From Cognaticolwellia aestuarii (GTDB lineage Bacteria > Pseudomonadota > Gammaproteobacteria > Enterobacterales > Alteromonadaceae): 64,000 nucleotides of DNA. The position numbers were made by a program, and so were the translations under genes. The notes under the pieces were generated by a model. The model was not told the origin of the DNA. It ran no database searches and worked only from the letters and a program-made list of their open reading frames with translations. Positions 27,519 to 39,584 of the stretch are shown piece after piece (within the stretch, counting starts at the first letter, position 1; every line of letters starts with the position of its first letter). The stretch is taken from NCBI RefSeq assembly GCF_002000025.1, contig NZ_MUZV01000001.1, forward strand, positions 310,001-374,000. Direction: 5' to 3'.

Positions 27519-30500
27519 ATGCAACTTTACGATCATACTTACCAAAAAGACAATTGTGGCTTTGGTCTCATCGCCCATCAACACGGCGAAAAAAGCCATA
27601 AACTCGTAAAGACAGCCATTCATGCTTTAGACCGAATGCAACATCGCGGTGGTATCGCTGCTGACGGTAAAACCGGTGACGGTTGTGGCTTGTTGATGCA
27701 AAAACCAGACAGCTTTTTCCGTGCAATCGCAGAAGAAAATAACTGGCAGTTAGGTAAAAAATACGCTGTCGGCATGATTTTTCTGAATCCAGATCCAATT
27801 GAAGCCAATGCCAGCAAAAAAATACTTGAAGAAGAGCTCGCCCGAGAAACTTTAACCTTAGTCGGTTGGCGAGTTGTACCTACCGATATCAGCACCTTAG
27901 GTGAAACGGCCAAAAGCAATTTACCGACAATAGAACAAATTTTTGTTGATGCTCCTTCTGGTTGGCGTAATCGCGAATTAGAGCGTCGATTATATATGGC
28001 AAGACGTCGCGCAGAAAAACGTATCAGTGATAGCCGCTTCTATGTCGCAAGTTTGTCGTGCTTAGTCACCATTTATAAAGGTTTAATGATGCCGGTAGAT
28101 TTACCGAACTTTTATTTAGACCTAGCTGATATTCGTATGCAAACCGCAATTTGTTTATTCCATCAGCGCTTTTCAACTAATACTTCACCTCAATGGCATT
28201 TAGCACAACCATTTCGTTATTTAGCTCACAACGGTGAAATCAATACCATTAAGGGTAATCGCCAGTGGAGCCGTGCTCGAACTCATGGCTTTAAATCTCC
28301 TTTATTACCTGATTTACAAGATGCAGCTCCTTTTGTTAACGAAAGCGGCTCTGACTCTTCATCGCTAGACAACATGCTAGAACTTTTCCTTGCTGGTGGC
28401 ATGGATCTCTATCGCGGAATGCGTTTATTAATGCCACCAGCTTGGCAAAGTAATCCTTTAATGGATGACGACTTAAAAGCTTTTTATGAATTTAACTCCA
28501 TGCATATGGAGCCATGGGATGGCCCGGCAGGTGTTGTACTAACCAATGGTCGTCATGTTGCCTGTAATTTAGATCGTAACGGCTTAAGACCTGCCCGTTA
28601 TGTGATCACCCGAGATGGTTTTATCACCTTAGCCTCTGAAGTTGGTATTTGGGACTACGGTGAAGATGAAGTCATAGAAAAAGGTCGTGTTGGCCCTGGT
28701 GAAATGCTTGCCATTGATACCTATACAGGAAAAATATTTAACTCCAATGATATCGATAATGAACTTAAAGTTCGTCACCCTTATCGTCAGTGGCTAGACA
28801 ACAATATCCGACGCCTGATCCCGTTTGATCAACTAGACGCACAATTAATTGGTCAGCGAATATTTACAGACCAAGAAATAGCGCAATACCATAAGATGTT
28901 TAATTACAGCTATGAAGAAATTCATCAAGTGGTAAAAACACTAGCAGAAAATGGTCAAGAAGCGACGGGGTCAATGGGCGATGACACGCCAATGGCGGTT
29001 TTATCAAGCCAAGCCAGAACACTTTATGATTATTTTCGTCAGCAGTTTGCCCAAGTAACAAATCCGCCGATTGATCCCTTGCGTGAGCGTTACGTTATGT
29101 CGTTAGGTACCTGTATCGGCCGAGAGCATAACGTTTTCAACGAAACCACCGGTCATGCTGACCGTATCTTATTTGCTACACCGGTATTAATGTATACCGG
29201 ATTAAAGCAATTGCGTGAGTTAGATCCTGAACATTACCGTTCTGACACCCTAACCTTAAACTATGATCAAGACGAAGGCCTAGAAGCTGCTATTTTACGC
29301 TTATGTGATGAAGCTGAAACCTTAGTGCGTGATAAAAATACCGTTATCTTAGTATTATCAGATCGCCAAATACATCAAGGTATGCTGCCTATTCCCGCTG
29401 CAATGGCCGTTGGTGCTGTTCAGAAACGTTTAGTGGAGCAACAATTACGTTGTGATTCCAACATCATTGTTGAAACTGCCTCAGTACGTGATTCTCATCA
29501 ATTCGCGGTGCTACTCGGTTTAGGTGCAACGGCTATTTATCCATTTTTAGCTTATGAAACTATCGAGCAATTAGTAGAGCAAAAACAACTAGACTTGACT
29601 GCCCGTGAAGCAGTAGTTAATTATCGTGAAGGCATCAATAAAGGTTTACTAAAAATATTGTCTAAAATGGGCATTTCCACGATTGCTAGCTATCGTTGTG
29701 CTGGTTTATTTGAAGTGATTGGTCTGAACAGCAATATCATGAAGCTTTGCTTCCCAGATTTACCTAGCCGTATTCAAGGTGCTGATTTTTCAGATATTGA
29801 GCAAGATAATATCAACCTAGCGCGCAAAGCTTTTATGCCGCATCAAAAGATGCCACATGGGGGGTTACTTAAATATGTTCATGGTGGTGAATATCACGCC
29901 TATAACCCTGATGTTGTTAGTACGCTACAAACCGCTGTACGCAGTGGCGACTATAGCGATTATCGAATATTCGCTGATCATGTCAATAATCGTCCTGCTG
30001 CCGCATTGCGCGATTTATTGACATTTAAAGATGATCAAAAAGCAATTGATATCGCGACAGTTGAGCCAGAAACAGAACTATTTAAACGCTTTGATAGTGC
30101 TGCCATGTCAATTGGAGCGCTAAGCCCCGAGGCACATGAAGCGCTTGCCATAGCCATGAACCGTTTAGGTGGCTTTTCTAATTCAGGTGAAGGTGGAGAA
30201 GACGAACGTCGCTTTGGGACGGTGAAAAATTCACGTATCAAACAAATTGCTTCTGGGCGCTTTGGTGTCACCCCTTACTACCTAGTGAACGCTGATGTGC
30301 TACAAATTAAAGTCGCACAAGGAGCAAAACCAGGCGAAGGTGGTCAATTGCCAGGTGATAAAGTAACGCCATTAATTGCGAAACTCCGTTTTTCTGTACC
30401 TGGTGTTACCCTGATATCACCACCTCCTCATCACGATATTTACTCTATTGAAGATCTAGCGCAACTGATTTTCGACTTAAAACAAGTTAACCCTAAGGCG

Positions 30501-31979
30501 GTTATTTCCGTCAAACTGGTTTCTGGCCCTGGCGTTGGTACTATCGCTTCTGGTGTTGCCAAAGCCTACGCTGATTTTATTACTATTTCAGGTTACGACG
30601 GCGGTACAGGTGCCAGTCCGTTAACCTCAGTGAAATATGCCGGTTGTCCATGGGAGCTTGGTTTAGCGGAAGCACACCAATCTTTAGTTACCAATGGCTT
30701 AAGACATAAAGTGCGCTTACAAGTTGACGGCGGTCTAAAAACAGGTATAGATATAGTCAAAGCCGCAATTCTTGGTGCAGAAAGCTTTGGTTTTGGTACT
30801 GCGCCTATGGTCACCTTAGGTTGTAAGTTCCTACGTATTTGTCATCTTAATAATTGCGCTACAGGTGTTGCCACACAAGATGAAGTACTACGTGAGCAAT
30901 TCTTTAAAGGCTTACCTGATCAGGTGATGAATTACTTCAAATTTATTGCACAAGATGTCAGAGAAATCTTAGCGCGTTTAGGGGTAGAAAGCTTAACCGC
31001 CATTATTGGTCGTACTGACTTACTCGTGCCTTTATCTGGCATTACAGCTAAGCAGCAAAAATTAGATTTACGACCTATTATTGCCCCTGTTATTGCAACA
31101 GAAGATACCGCTTTATATCAAACTGATACTAATGAGCCATTCGATAAAGGTGAGTTAAATCAACGTTTATTGTCACTTGCTTCAGACGCTATTGCTCATA
31201 GCAGTGGTGGTGAATATCGTTTAAATATTCAGAACACAGACCGTTCTGTCGGCGCAGCACTGTCTGGGGAAATTGCTCGTCACCATGGTGATCAAGGCAT
31301 GGCAGCAAGCCCGATTAAAGTCGCTTTTAGTGGCACCGCAGGTCAAAGCTTTGGTGTTTGGAATGCTGGCGGCTTAGAAATGACCTTAACGGGTGACGCT
31401 AATGACTATGTAGGTAAAGGCATGGCCGGCGGTAAACTAACGATTAAGCCACCCAAAGGCGTCGAATATTTAAGTCATAAAACTATGATTATGGGCAATA
31501 CTTGTTTGTATGGTGCAACAGGCGGCAAACTCTTTGGCTGTGGTCGTGCCGGTGAACGTTTTGCGGTACGAAACTCAGGTTGTCACGCCGTAATAGAAGG
31601 CACAGGTGACCATGGCTGTGAATATATGACCGGTGGTATAGTCACTATTTTAGGTCAAGTTGGAGTGAACTTTGGCGCCGGTATGACAGGTGGCTTTGCT
31701 TATGTCCTAGATGAACAAGATGATTTAGCGATACGTCTAAATAATGAATCCATTGAAATGTTGGCGATAGATGAACTTAATATTCATCAAGAACATTTAC
31801 GCGGCATAATCACTCAGCATTTAGTTGAAACCGGTAGCTTAAGAGCAGAAGAAGTTTTGAATAACTTCGCGACTTATGCACCATTATTTAAGTTGATTAA
31901 GCCCAAAGCGGTTGATGTTAAAACCTTATTAGGTCATCGCAGCCGTTCGTCCGCAGAACTACGTGTTCAAGCGCAATAA
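27519..31979 (+). CDS. gltB: Glutamate synthase (NADPH) large subunit GltB
   Basis: The 1486-residue protein has the four GltB parts: an N-terminal class II glutaminase, a central domain, the FMN-binding synthase barrel and the C-terminal beta-helix GXGXG domain. A short propeptide precedes the catalytic cysteine, Cys13 in KDNCGFGLIAHQHG, and is presumably removed. The 3Fe-4S cysteines are in CKFLRICHLNNC. GltB with GltD converts glutamine and 2-oxoglutarate to two glutamates. The ribosome site is GAGGGGA before the ATG. Confidence 0.97.
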   Translation: MQLYDHTYQKDNCGFGLIAHQHGEKSHKLVKTAIHALDRMQHRGGIAADGKTGDGCGLLMQKPDSFFRAIAEENNWQLGKKYAVGMIFLNPDPIEANASKKILEEELARETLTLVGWRVVPTDISTLGETAKSNLPTIEQIFVDAPSGWRNRELERRLYMARRRAEKRISDSRFYVASLSCLVTIYKGLMMPVDLPNFYLDLADIRMQTAICLFHQRFSTNTSPQWHLAQPFRYLAHNGEINTIKGNRQWSRARTHGFKSPLLPDLQDAAPFVNESGSDSSSLDNMLELFLAGGMDLYRGMRLLMPPAWQSNPLMDDDLKAFYEFNSMHMEPWDGPAGVVLTNGRHVACNLDRNGLRPARYVITRDGFITLASEVGIWDYGEDEVIEKGRVGPGEMLAIDTYTGKIFNSNDIDNELKVRHPYRQWLDNNIRRLIPFDQLDAQLIGQRIFTDQEIAQYHKMFNYSYEEIHQVVKTLAENGQEATGSMGDDTPMAVLSSQARTLYDYFRQQFAQVTNPPIDPLRERYVMSLGTCIGREHNVFNETTGHADRILFATPVLMYTGLKQLRELDPEHYRSDTLTLNYDQDEGLEAAILRLCDEAETLVRDKNTVILVLSDRQIHQGMLPIPAAMAVGAVQKRLVEQQLRCDSNIIVETASVRDSHQFAVLLGLGATAIYPFLAYETIEQLVEQKQLDLTAREAVVNYREGINKGLLKILSKMGISTIASYRCAGLFEVIGLNSNIMKLCFPDLPSRIQGADFSDIEQDNINLARKAFMPHQKMPHGGLLKYVHGGEYHAYNPDVVSTLQTAVRSGDYSDYRIFADHVNNRPAAALRDLLTFKDDQKAIDIATVEPETELFKRFDSAAMSIGALSPEAHEALAIAMNRLGGFSNSGEGGEDERRFGTVKNSRIKQIASGRFGVTPYYLVNADVLQIKVAQGAKPGEGGQLPGDKVTPLIAKLRFSVPGVTLISPPPHHDIYSIEDLAQLIFDLKQVNPKAVISVKLVSGPGVGTIASGVAKAYADFITISGYDGGTGASPLTSVKYAGCPWELGLAEAHQSLVTNGLRHKVRLQVDGGLKTGIDIVKAAILGAESFGFGTAPMVTLGCKFLRICHLNNCATGVATQDEVLREQFFKGLPDQVMNYFKFIAQDVREILARLGVESLTAIIGRTDLLVPLSGITAKQQKLDLRPIIAPVIATEDTALYQTDTNEPFDKGELNQRLLSLASDAIAHSSGGEYRLNIQNTDRSVGAALSGEIARHHGDQGMAASPIKVAFSGTAGQSFGVWNAGGLEMTLTGDANDYVGKGMAGGKLTIKPPKGVEYLSHKTMIMGNTCLYGATGGKLFGCGRAGERFAVRNSGCHAVIEGTGDHGCEYMTGGIVTILGQVGVNFGAGMTGGFAYVLDEQDDLAIRLNNESIEMLAIDELNIHQEHLRGIITQHLVETGSLRAEEVLNNFATYAPLFKLIKPKAVDVKTLLGHRSRSSAELRVQAQ

Positions 31980-32003
31980 TCAGAGCACAAGTGGAGCAAC
32001 TAA

Positions 32004-33455
<1,452 letters not shown>

Positions 33456-33465
33456 TCTCCATGCG

Positions 33466-33509
33466 AATAGCACTTTGAAATACACCAGTCGTATTTTTAA
33501 AGTGCTATT
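33466..33509. terminator. Terminator-like stem-loop between convergent gltD and the diguanylate cyclase
   Basis: Perfect 11-bp arms AATAGCACTTT/AAAGTGCTATT enclose an inner AAATAC/GTATTT stem. There is no T-run on either side, so the structure may block RNA decay or terminate only weakly. Confidence 0.65.
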
Positions 33510-33541
33510 ACTGTTATCAACAAAATAGCATCTAGCTAGCG

Positions 33542-35731
33542 TTAAATTAAACGCTTAACAGACAATTGATTACGACCATTATTTTTAGCTTGGTATAACT
33601 GCTCATCAGCAAGCTTAATCCAAGCATCAATATTGTCAGACAACTTAGCTTCAGTTACCACCACACCAATCGACATAGTAATACTAACAGATTGCTCACC
33701 ATCAAAAGAGAAACAGTACTGTGCTATTTCCTCACGCAATTCTTCAAGCTTGCCTAAAACACCATTGTTTTCATCATGTTGTGCAGCAATAATAAACTCT
33801 TCCCCGCCAAAACGTGCAACAATATCACTACGACGGTCAAACTTACGTTTCATTAAGTCACCAACATACGTTAAGCAATTATCCCCTACTAAATGACCAT
33901 ATTGATCATTTAACTTTTTAAAGTGATCAAGGTCTAGCATAGCAACAACCATAGCGGCATCGTTTCGTGACAGCACAGCTTGTAACTCGCTAAACTTACT
34001 TTCAAGATAACGACGATTATATAAGCCTGTTAAGCTATCTTTATGTGCAAGCTCTACCAGTGCTTTATTCGCTTTATGCAATTCTTTCGTGCGCTTTGCA
34101 ACTTTTTCTTCTAAAACAAGCTGATGTTTTAATAATGTTGCTTTTGACTGTTGCAACTCTTCATACAAACTGACAAATTCAGTCGGTGCATCATAGGGTA
34201 TCGCTTTATAGCCAACTTTATTATCATCTTTAGCAAGCTCTTTTAAAGCGAACGCCAATGGGCGATTTAAAAGATGAGCAAACTGATTAGCCAGTAATAA
34301 CACAAAAACAAAAATTAAAGATAACGACATAAAAATGGTTAAATACTGGCGTTCAATCGATTGTAAAAATTGGCCATGCTCAATTAAAACTAACACTTTC
34401 CAGCCATTATTTAATGTTACTTTACGATACAAATAGCGTTTCATATTGGCACCATGAGTATCGATCATGATAAATTTATGTTGCAGCTTTACATGCTCGA
34501 AAGAGGCGTTGAATTTTGCTAATTTTGTTAAGGCTAAGCCCGACTCTGCGTAAATAACGTTATCATTCTCATCCGTTAAAACCACCTCAACTTGCCGATC
34601 ATTTACCGCATAGCGATTCACCTGATCAAACATATTAAGATTTAATGAGCCTTCAACTATGCCGATCGGGGTAGTACTATTTTTAGCATAAATAGGGGCG
34701 CTTATCGCAATAATAGGATCAGAGCCAAAGCCTCGCCCAAGAAAAACCGGCGATGTATAAAGAGACTGATGATAGAAAGCCTGAACAAAATAAGATCGGT
34801 CGGAAATAGTAAATCCCGACTTAGGCAAATTATCCATTAAAGAACGCGGTGAAGAAGTCACTAATGCAGCATCGCGGTTAGCAATAAGCATAGTTAAAAA
34901 GCCAGGATAAAGTGCATGTGTTTTGCTCAATGATTCATCGTAGTCTGTCGGCCCAACAAGAGAGAGCTTATTGGCTATTTGCGCAATGGCCTTTTTGTGC
35001 TCATCAACATAATTTTCAATGATACGGCTGACATATTGGCTACTAATATCAAGTTTATCTTCAAACTGTTGCTCTTGTATTTCATTTAGGTTGCGACTTA
35101 AGTACAAACTAACACCAACCACGAAAAAAGCCGACATGATCCAAAAAATATAATGTAGATATTGTTTTAGGTTTTTTACAAAAACAGGCTGCTGCGATTT
35201 CACACATAAATTCAATTTATCGCCGAAAATCAGCAGTATAATTACCGCCAAACTAGTATAAAAAATGGCATTAATACTTTGTTTAAAAAGAGAAAAAAGT
35301 AGATAACCCTGAGCATCTGGCTCGTTAAGCCAAATCAGTGCTGCTGTCAAAGGCATACCAATGAGCAACCAATATATAAAATCGGCGGTCGGTAAATACC
35401 AACCGCGACTGCGCATATAAGAAACAAAAAGCGCCTCTAAACCAAAAGTTAAAAAGCCGAACGGGTGGCCCCAAATAATAAATAATGGTGAGACACAAAT
35501 CACAGCACATAACAACGTTAACGCTGGACGTAAATAAGCTGCCGCTAAAATAAAGGCTAAGTTGCCAATAACCAAGGAAATACTATAAGCGAGCTCTACG
35601 GGAAAACAGTTCAGTAACGCGCCAACCATACCCAAAATTAAGGCAAATAAGATAGAACGAACTTGGCTAGGCTTAGCCTCAACGGTTGGTTTTTCGAATT
35701 TTAGAGCAATTTTAGTTGGCAAGCTAGCCAT
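33542..35731 (-). CDS. Membrane diguanylate cyclase (MASE-like, Cache-like, GGDEF)
   Basis: The 729-residue protein starts with about seven membrane helices (residues about 25-185), then has an extracytoplasmic Cache-like sensor of about 250 residues (about 220-465), another membrane helix (about 470-490), a coiled coil and a GGDEF domain. The active motif is GGEEF (642-646), and an inhibitory RxxD site (RRSD, 633-636) lies five residues before it, so product inhibition by cyclic di-GMP is expected. The signal is unknown. It is transcribed alone, convergent with gltD. Confidence 0.9.
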   Translation of the reverse strand: MASLPTKIALKFEKPTVEAKPSQVRSILFALILGMVGALLNCFPVELAYSISLVIGNLAFILAAAYLRPALTLLCAVICVSPLFIIWGHPFGFLTFGLEALFVSYMRSRGWYLPTADFIYWLLIGMPLTAALIWLNEPDAQGYLLFSLFKQSINAIFYTSLAVIILLIFGDKLNLCVKSQQPVFVKNLKQYLHYIFWIMSAFFVVGVSLYLSRNLNEIQEQQFEDKLDISSQYVSRIIENYVDEHKKAIAQIANKLSLVGPTDYDESLSKTHALYPGFLTMLIANRDAALVTSSPRSLMDNLPKSGFTISDRSYFVQAFYHQSLYTSPVFLGRGFGSDPIIAISAPIYAKNSTTPIGIVEGSLNLNMFDQVNRYAVNDRQVEVVLTDENDNVIYAESGLALTKLAKFNASFEHVKLQHKFIMIDTHGANMKRYLYRKVTLNNGWKVLVLIEHGQFLQSIERQYLTIFMSLSLIFVFVLLLANQFAHLLNRPLAFALKELAKDDNKVGYKAIPYDAPTEFVSLYEELQQSKATLLKHQLVLEEKVAKRTKELHKANKALVELAHKDSLTGLYNRRYLESKFSELQAVLSRNDAAMVVAMLDLDHFKKLNDQYGHLVGDNCLTYVGDLMKRKFDRRSDIVARFGGEEFIIAAQHDENNGVLGKLEELREEIAQYCFSFDGEQSVSITMSIGVVVTEAKLSDNIDAWIKLADEQLYQAKNNGRNQLSVKRLI

Positions 35732-35936
35732 GTATAGTGCACCACATCAATCGTTAGTAAATCGCTAAATTTAACTGATTAGTTAAAAGAAAATGCTCTA
35801 GAACAGTAAACTAATGTACTGAATATCCAGATTCTGTGTTTAATTTAGCAATATCCATATATTGACTGCATAGCTAAAATTCGCCAAGAATAATCATGAA
35901 ATAACCTTTGACCAAACTATAGTGCATTAAATACAA

Positions 35937-35964
35937 AAGCCCTGTCAATGTTATTGCAGGGCTT
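35937..35964 (-). terminator. Terminator downstream of fabY
   Basis: On the minus strand, AAGCCCTG/CAGGGCTT with a 12-base loop is followed by TTTGTATTT. It lies 36 bp after the fabY stop. Confidence 0.75.
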
Positions 35965-36000
35965 AGAAAAAATTAATTGTATGTGGTTAATTTATATTAA

Positions 36001-37896
36001 TTAAACCATATCATTAAACGGGTTTACTGTTGGTAGCACTATTTTATTGGCAAAACCTGTCACAGTGATATTTTCATGAGTTAAACTAACATCATCATCC
36101 ATCAAGGTACCATCACCAAAACGATAAATAATTTGAAACTCACCATTATCAGCTTGAGCTTGATATTTAGCTCTTGCTTGCTCTACCAAAGCATTTTTGT
36201 CTCGATAATTAGCCATACCATCACTACCATGACGTTTTTCCATCATTGCCAAAGTTACCGCAGGAGAAAATAAAGTCGCTGTAGCATTATTACCACCAAA
36301 ACCTTTCGAGTTAATAAACGCAACATCCATAGCCTGACAATGCCAATGTTCGGTGGCAATATTAAGGCGTTCATCATGAACATCATCAGCAACTTTATCA
36401 ATGGTAGTAATACCTGGCATAATATTGTCTGCAAAAATACCTAAGGCCATCGCTACCTGATCACCACTTGCAGGCCCAATAGTATGCCCAACAAAAGCTT
36501 TTGGCGCAGCGACAGGCCAATCAGTAATATCAAAACTATTGGCAACACGATCATAAATTAAAGATTCAGTTACACGATTTTGTGGTGTACTTGAGCCGTG
36601 CGCCAAGATAAAGCTGCGTTGCTGAACAGCCTCAGCACCTACGATCGATTTAGCCAATGCAACTGACTTAGCCATAGTGATGTAGTTACCCGGCCCCGGT
36701 GCTGTAATAGACTTTTTGATACCATCAGCATTAGTGTAAACATCGGCAACTGAACCTAAGACATTAGCACCGAGTTCAATCGCTAATGCATCATCCACTA
36801 AGATAATAAACTGTGCCGCTTCACCGATAGTAAAACCACAGTTTTCACCAAATGGGCGACTAGTACGACGATGATCAGCAACGCCGGTGCCATCAATTTT
36901 TTTCAAACCTTCTTCATTGGCAAGTGCACTCATATTACCAAAGCCTTCAACAACTTCAGGTGTAATAGCACAATCATTACTGCCAACAATTGCTAAACGA
37001 ATTCGACCAGCTTGAATATCCTGCACTGCCGCTTTTAAGTTATATAAAAACGTTGCACAAGCACCTGTTGAGGTGAAGGTTGTTCCGACATTACCGGTAA
37101 CGTAGGCATTAATAAAATCAGTCGACATGGTGTTTAAACCAAGCGCTAAATTTTTTGTTGATACCCGCTCACCTTTGAGTCGGCTTTGCATCATACCACC
37201 AACACCTTCTACTTGGGTTTGACCAAAAACTGAAGCTGAATAAGTACCAATTTCATCAGGATTAACCTTGTCTGCAATTTCATTCCAACTATAACCAGTT
37301 GAATGAATAGCATCGGCAGCACCAAAAATTGTCGCTTGTAAACCACGAGGTTGGTAACGACTATTATATAAACTTGCAGGTTTAAAGCCGGTAGGAAATT
37401 GCCCGGCTGCTTTAATAGGATTATCGCGCGTAGAGCCGTGACTAACTTCAATTTCACCGGCAATATCGACACGAACACGCTTCTCGGCTAATTCTGTTAT
37501 TTTCCATGTCCGCGGCAGCGGGCTTGGCAGATCACGGGCACGAGTTTCAAAGCTTATGCCTTGGTCACTCACATCCATGGTTAGCTTTTGCTGCCAAGGG
37601 GTTGCATCAGGGTCAAAGTGATCATGCTCTATTTTACGGATCAAAGTACCCGCTAATATTTCTGGACCAAAACGTTGCTCAACAGCCGGCTTTTCAACAA
37701 CATTACCTTCAGCATCGATTAATTGGCCATCTTGGCTGGTCAATAAATTCATTAAGGTTGCTAAACCCACAAAAGTCTCTTGGCGAGCTTCAGCATTTAG
37801 TTTATCGATAACAATACGACGAAAGCCTTGATGAAATGAAGTTCTACCAGCAGCATTAACGCCGCCCATGCCAACTATAATCGGTAACGCAGTCAT
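36001..37896 (-). CDS. fabY: FabY-type beta-ketoacyl-ACP synthase
   Basis: The 631-residue protein is a thiolase-fold condensing enzyme with the nucleophile Cys280 in TSTGACATFLYNLK and catalytic histidines in LAHGSSTPQNR and VGHTIGPASGDQ. Its length and its extra N-terminal region match FabY of Pseudomonas aeruginosa (about 634 residues), which starts fatty acid synthesis from acetyl-CoA in place of FabH. I infer the same role. It stands alone, divergent from an AraC-type regulator. Confidence 0.87.
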   Translation of the reverse strand: MTALPIIVGMGGVNAAGRTSFHQGFRRIVIDKLNAEARQETFVGLATLMNLLTSQDGQLIDAEGNVVEKPAVEQRFGPEILAGTLIRKIEHDHFDPDATPWQQKLTMDVSDQGISFETRARDLPSPLPRTWKITELAEKRVRVDIAGEIEVSHGSTRDNPIKAAGQFPTGFKPASLYNSRYQPRGLQATIFGAADAIHSTGYSWNEIADKVNPDEIGTYSASVFGQTQVEGVGGMMQSRLKGERVSTKNLALGLNTMSTDFINAYVTGNVGTTFTSTGACATFLYNLKAAVQDIQAGRIRLAIVGSNDCAITPEVVEGFGNMSALANEEGLKKIDGTGVADHRRTSRPFGENCGFTIGEAAQFIILVDDALAIELGANVLGSVADVYTNADGIKKSITAPGPGNYITMAKSVALAKSIVGAEAVQQRSFILAHGSSTPQNRVTESLIYDRVANSFDITDWPVAAPKAFVGHTIGPASGDQVAMALGIFADNIMPGITTIDKVADDVHDERLNIATEHWHCQAMDVAFINSKGFGGNNATATLFSPAVTLAMMEKRHGSDGMANYRDKNALVEQARAKYQAQADNGEFQIIYRFGDGTLMDDDVSLTHENITVTGFANKIVLPTVNPFNDMV

Positions 37897-38032
37897 GAAA
37901 AATCTCTTTAAATTGCAACTTAATAATTAATGTCGCTCAGTGTAAGAGTTAGTTATAAAAAATAATATTCATATACAGCCAAAAAACATGTCAAAATAGC
38001 CAAAACATAAAAATAAAGTGGCATTGGATACA

Positions 38033-39052
38033 ATGAAGACAACAAATAAACGCGATCAAGACAATAGCATTAATATTGCCCTACTACTTTATGATCACAT
38101 GTTAGCAACCAGTGTCAGTTTACCCGTTGAAATGCTTCGGGCGGGCGAAGCTGTTGCATTGCAAGAGAACCGCAATGCTCCACGGCTATCAATACAGATG
38201 GTTGCAGAAAACATTAAGCCAATCTCTACCCGTGCTCTCATTAAATTGCTACCCGACACAGATATTGACCATGCCCAACGACCCGACTTTGCGTTTATCC
38301 CTAGCCTTTGGCGAAATCCTAGGCCAACTATTGCCAGACAACCTAAAATGCTGCAATGGCTTAGTGATATATGGCAGCAGGGTTCAACATTAATTGGTGG
38401 TGGTACTGGGGTTTGCTTAATGGCTGAAGCGGGTATTTTAGATCATCACCCAGCAACAACTCACTGGCATTATGTTGAACAATTTAAACGTGATTACCCA
38501 AAAGTAGACTTAAAGCCTGATTTTTTTATCACACAATCTGAACGCACTTATTGTGCTGCTAGCTTAAATGCCTTGGCCGATATTGTTGTTCATATAATTT
38601 TTCAAGTTTATGGGCAGAATGCCGCCCAACAAGTAGAGCGTAATTTTTCACATGAAATTAGAAAACCTTATGAAGAACAACGCTATTTAGAAGGTGCTGT
38701 CGATCGTCATCCCGACGAATTAATTAGCCAAATCCAGTTTTGGCTAAAAACTAATTTAAATTCTACTTTAACGTTAAATGATATCGCGCAACAATTTGGC
38801 ATCAGTCAACGCTCATTTACTCGCCGCTTTAAACTCGCTACAGGCATCAATGCCACACAATATTGGCAAAAATTGAAAATTGAAACAGCAAAAGAATTAT
38901 TAGCCGCAAGTAATTTGTCGATTCAAGAAGTCGCTTTTCAAGTTGGCTATCAAGACCAAGCAAACTTTACCCGTCTGTTTAAGAAAGTGCTCAACTTAAC
39001 ACCTAAAGCCTATCGTGCCATGGTGAGAAAAAAGCTATTTAGTAATGGTTAA
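38033..39052 (+). CDS. GlxA/FtrA-family transcription regulator (DJ-1/PfpI plus AraC domains)
   Basis: Starting at ATG 38033 (a GTG at 38018 is also in frame), this protein of 339 residues has an N-terminal class I glutamine-amidotransferase-like DJ-1/PfpI domain (about 10-190), containing IGGGTGVCLMAEAG, and a C-terminal AraC helix-turn-helix pair (about 225-335, IAQQFGISQRSFTRRFK and QEVAFQVGYQDQANFTRLFK). Such proteins activate catabolic genes in response to metabolites. Its target could be the divergent fabY, but no operator was identified. Confidence 0.86.
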   Translation: MKTTNKRDQDNSINIALLLYDHMLATSVSLPVEMLRAGEAVALQENRNAPRLSIQMVAENIKPISTRALIKLLPDTDIDHAQRPDFAFIPSLWRNPRPTIARQPKMLQWLSDIWQQGSTLIGGGTGVCLMAEAGILDHHPATTHWHYVEQFKRDYPKVDLKPDFFITQSERTYCAASLNALADIVVHIIFQVYGQNAAQQVERNFSHEIRKPYEEQRYLEGAVDRHPDELISQIQFWLKTNLNSTLTLNDIAQQFGISQRSFTRRFKLATGINATQYWQKLKIETAKELLAASNLSIQEVAFQVGYQDQANFTRLFKKVLNLTPKAYRAMVRKKLFSNG

Positions 39053-39138
39053 ATGTCCCCATGACACGGCAATATAAAGCGTCATGCTTATTGCAAACCT
39101 TTGCTTGTTTTAATGTCATATTCACCATGTGTATCTGG

Positions 39139-39450
39139 CTATTGACAGAATTCGCCGTGCAAAAAGGTGATCAACTTAACCACTGAAGGGTTAGCAATAC
39201 TATAAAAAATAGTTTGTGATTCTCGACGCGTTTTGACTAAGCCGTCTTGGCGTAATCTCGCTAAATGCTGAGATAGGCTTGATTGGCTTAGCGTAATAAC
39301 GTTATTAAGCGCGCTCACAGACATTTCTTTTTCGCCTAAATGACACAATATTAATAGCCGGTGCTTATTGCTCATGGCTTTCAATAAATCAGCAGCCTGA
39401 GCGGAATTTTTCTGCATGTCTTTAATATTAATTTCTGCTAACGCTGTCAT
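39139..39450 (-). CDS. ArsR-family repressor with a two-cysteine (SqrR/BigR-like) sensor arrangement
   Basis: This 103-residue winged-helix protein has the ArsR core (LSQSSLSQHLARLRQDGLVKTRRESQTIFYSI). The metal-binding ELCVCDL motif of ArsR is absent. Instead there are two lone cysteines, Cys36 (LLILCHLG) and Cys102 (HGEFCQ), 66 residues apart, the same spacing as Cys41/Cys107 of SqrR and Cys42/Cys108 of BigR, which sense persulfide. A persulfide or redox sensor is therefore likely. Its target is unknown; no sulfide gene adjoins it. Confidence 0.8.
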   Translation of the reverse strand: MTALAEINIKDMQKNSAQAADLLKAMSNKHRLLILCHLGEKEMSVSALNNVITLSQSSLSQHLARLRQDGLVKTRRESQTIFYSIANPSVVKLITFLHGEFCQ

Positions 39451-39584
39451 TTACTTCTCTCATTTTCATTTTATTTTTATTCACCTGTTATTGCCAACGA
39501 ACCATGACATTAAATTCGGTAATAGCTACCAACATTACAAAAAATCTACCTGAGCCTAATTTGCTCGCAATACAAAAGCACTCA

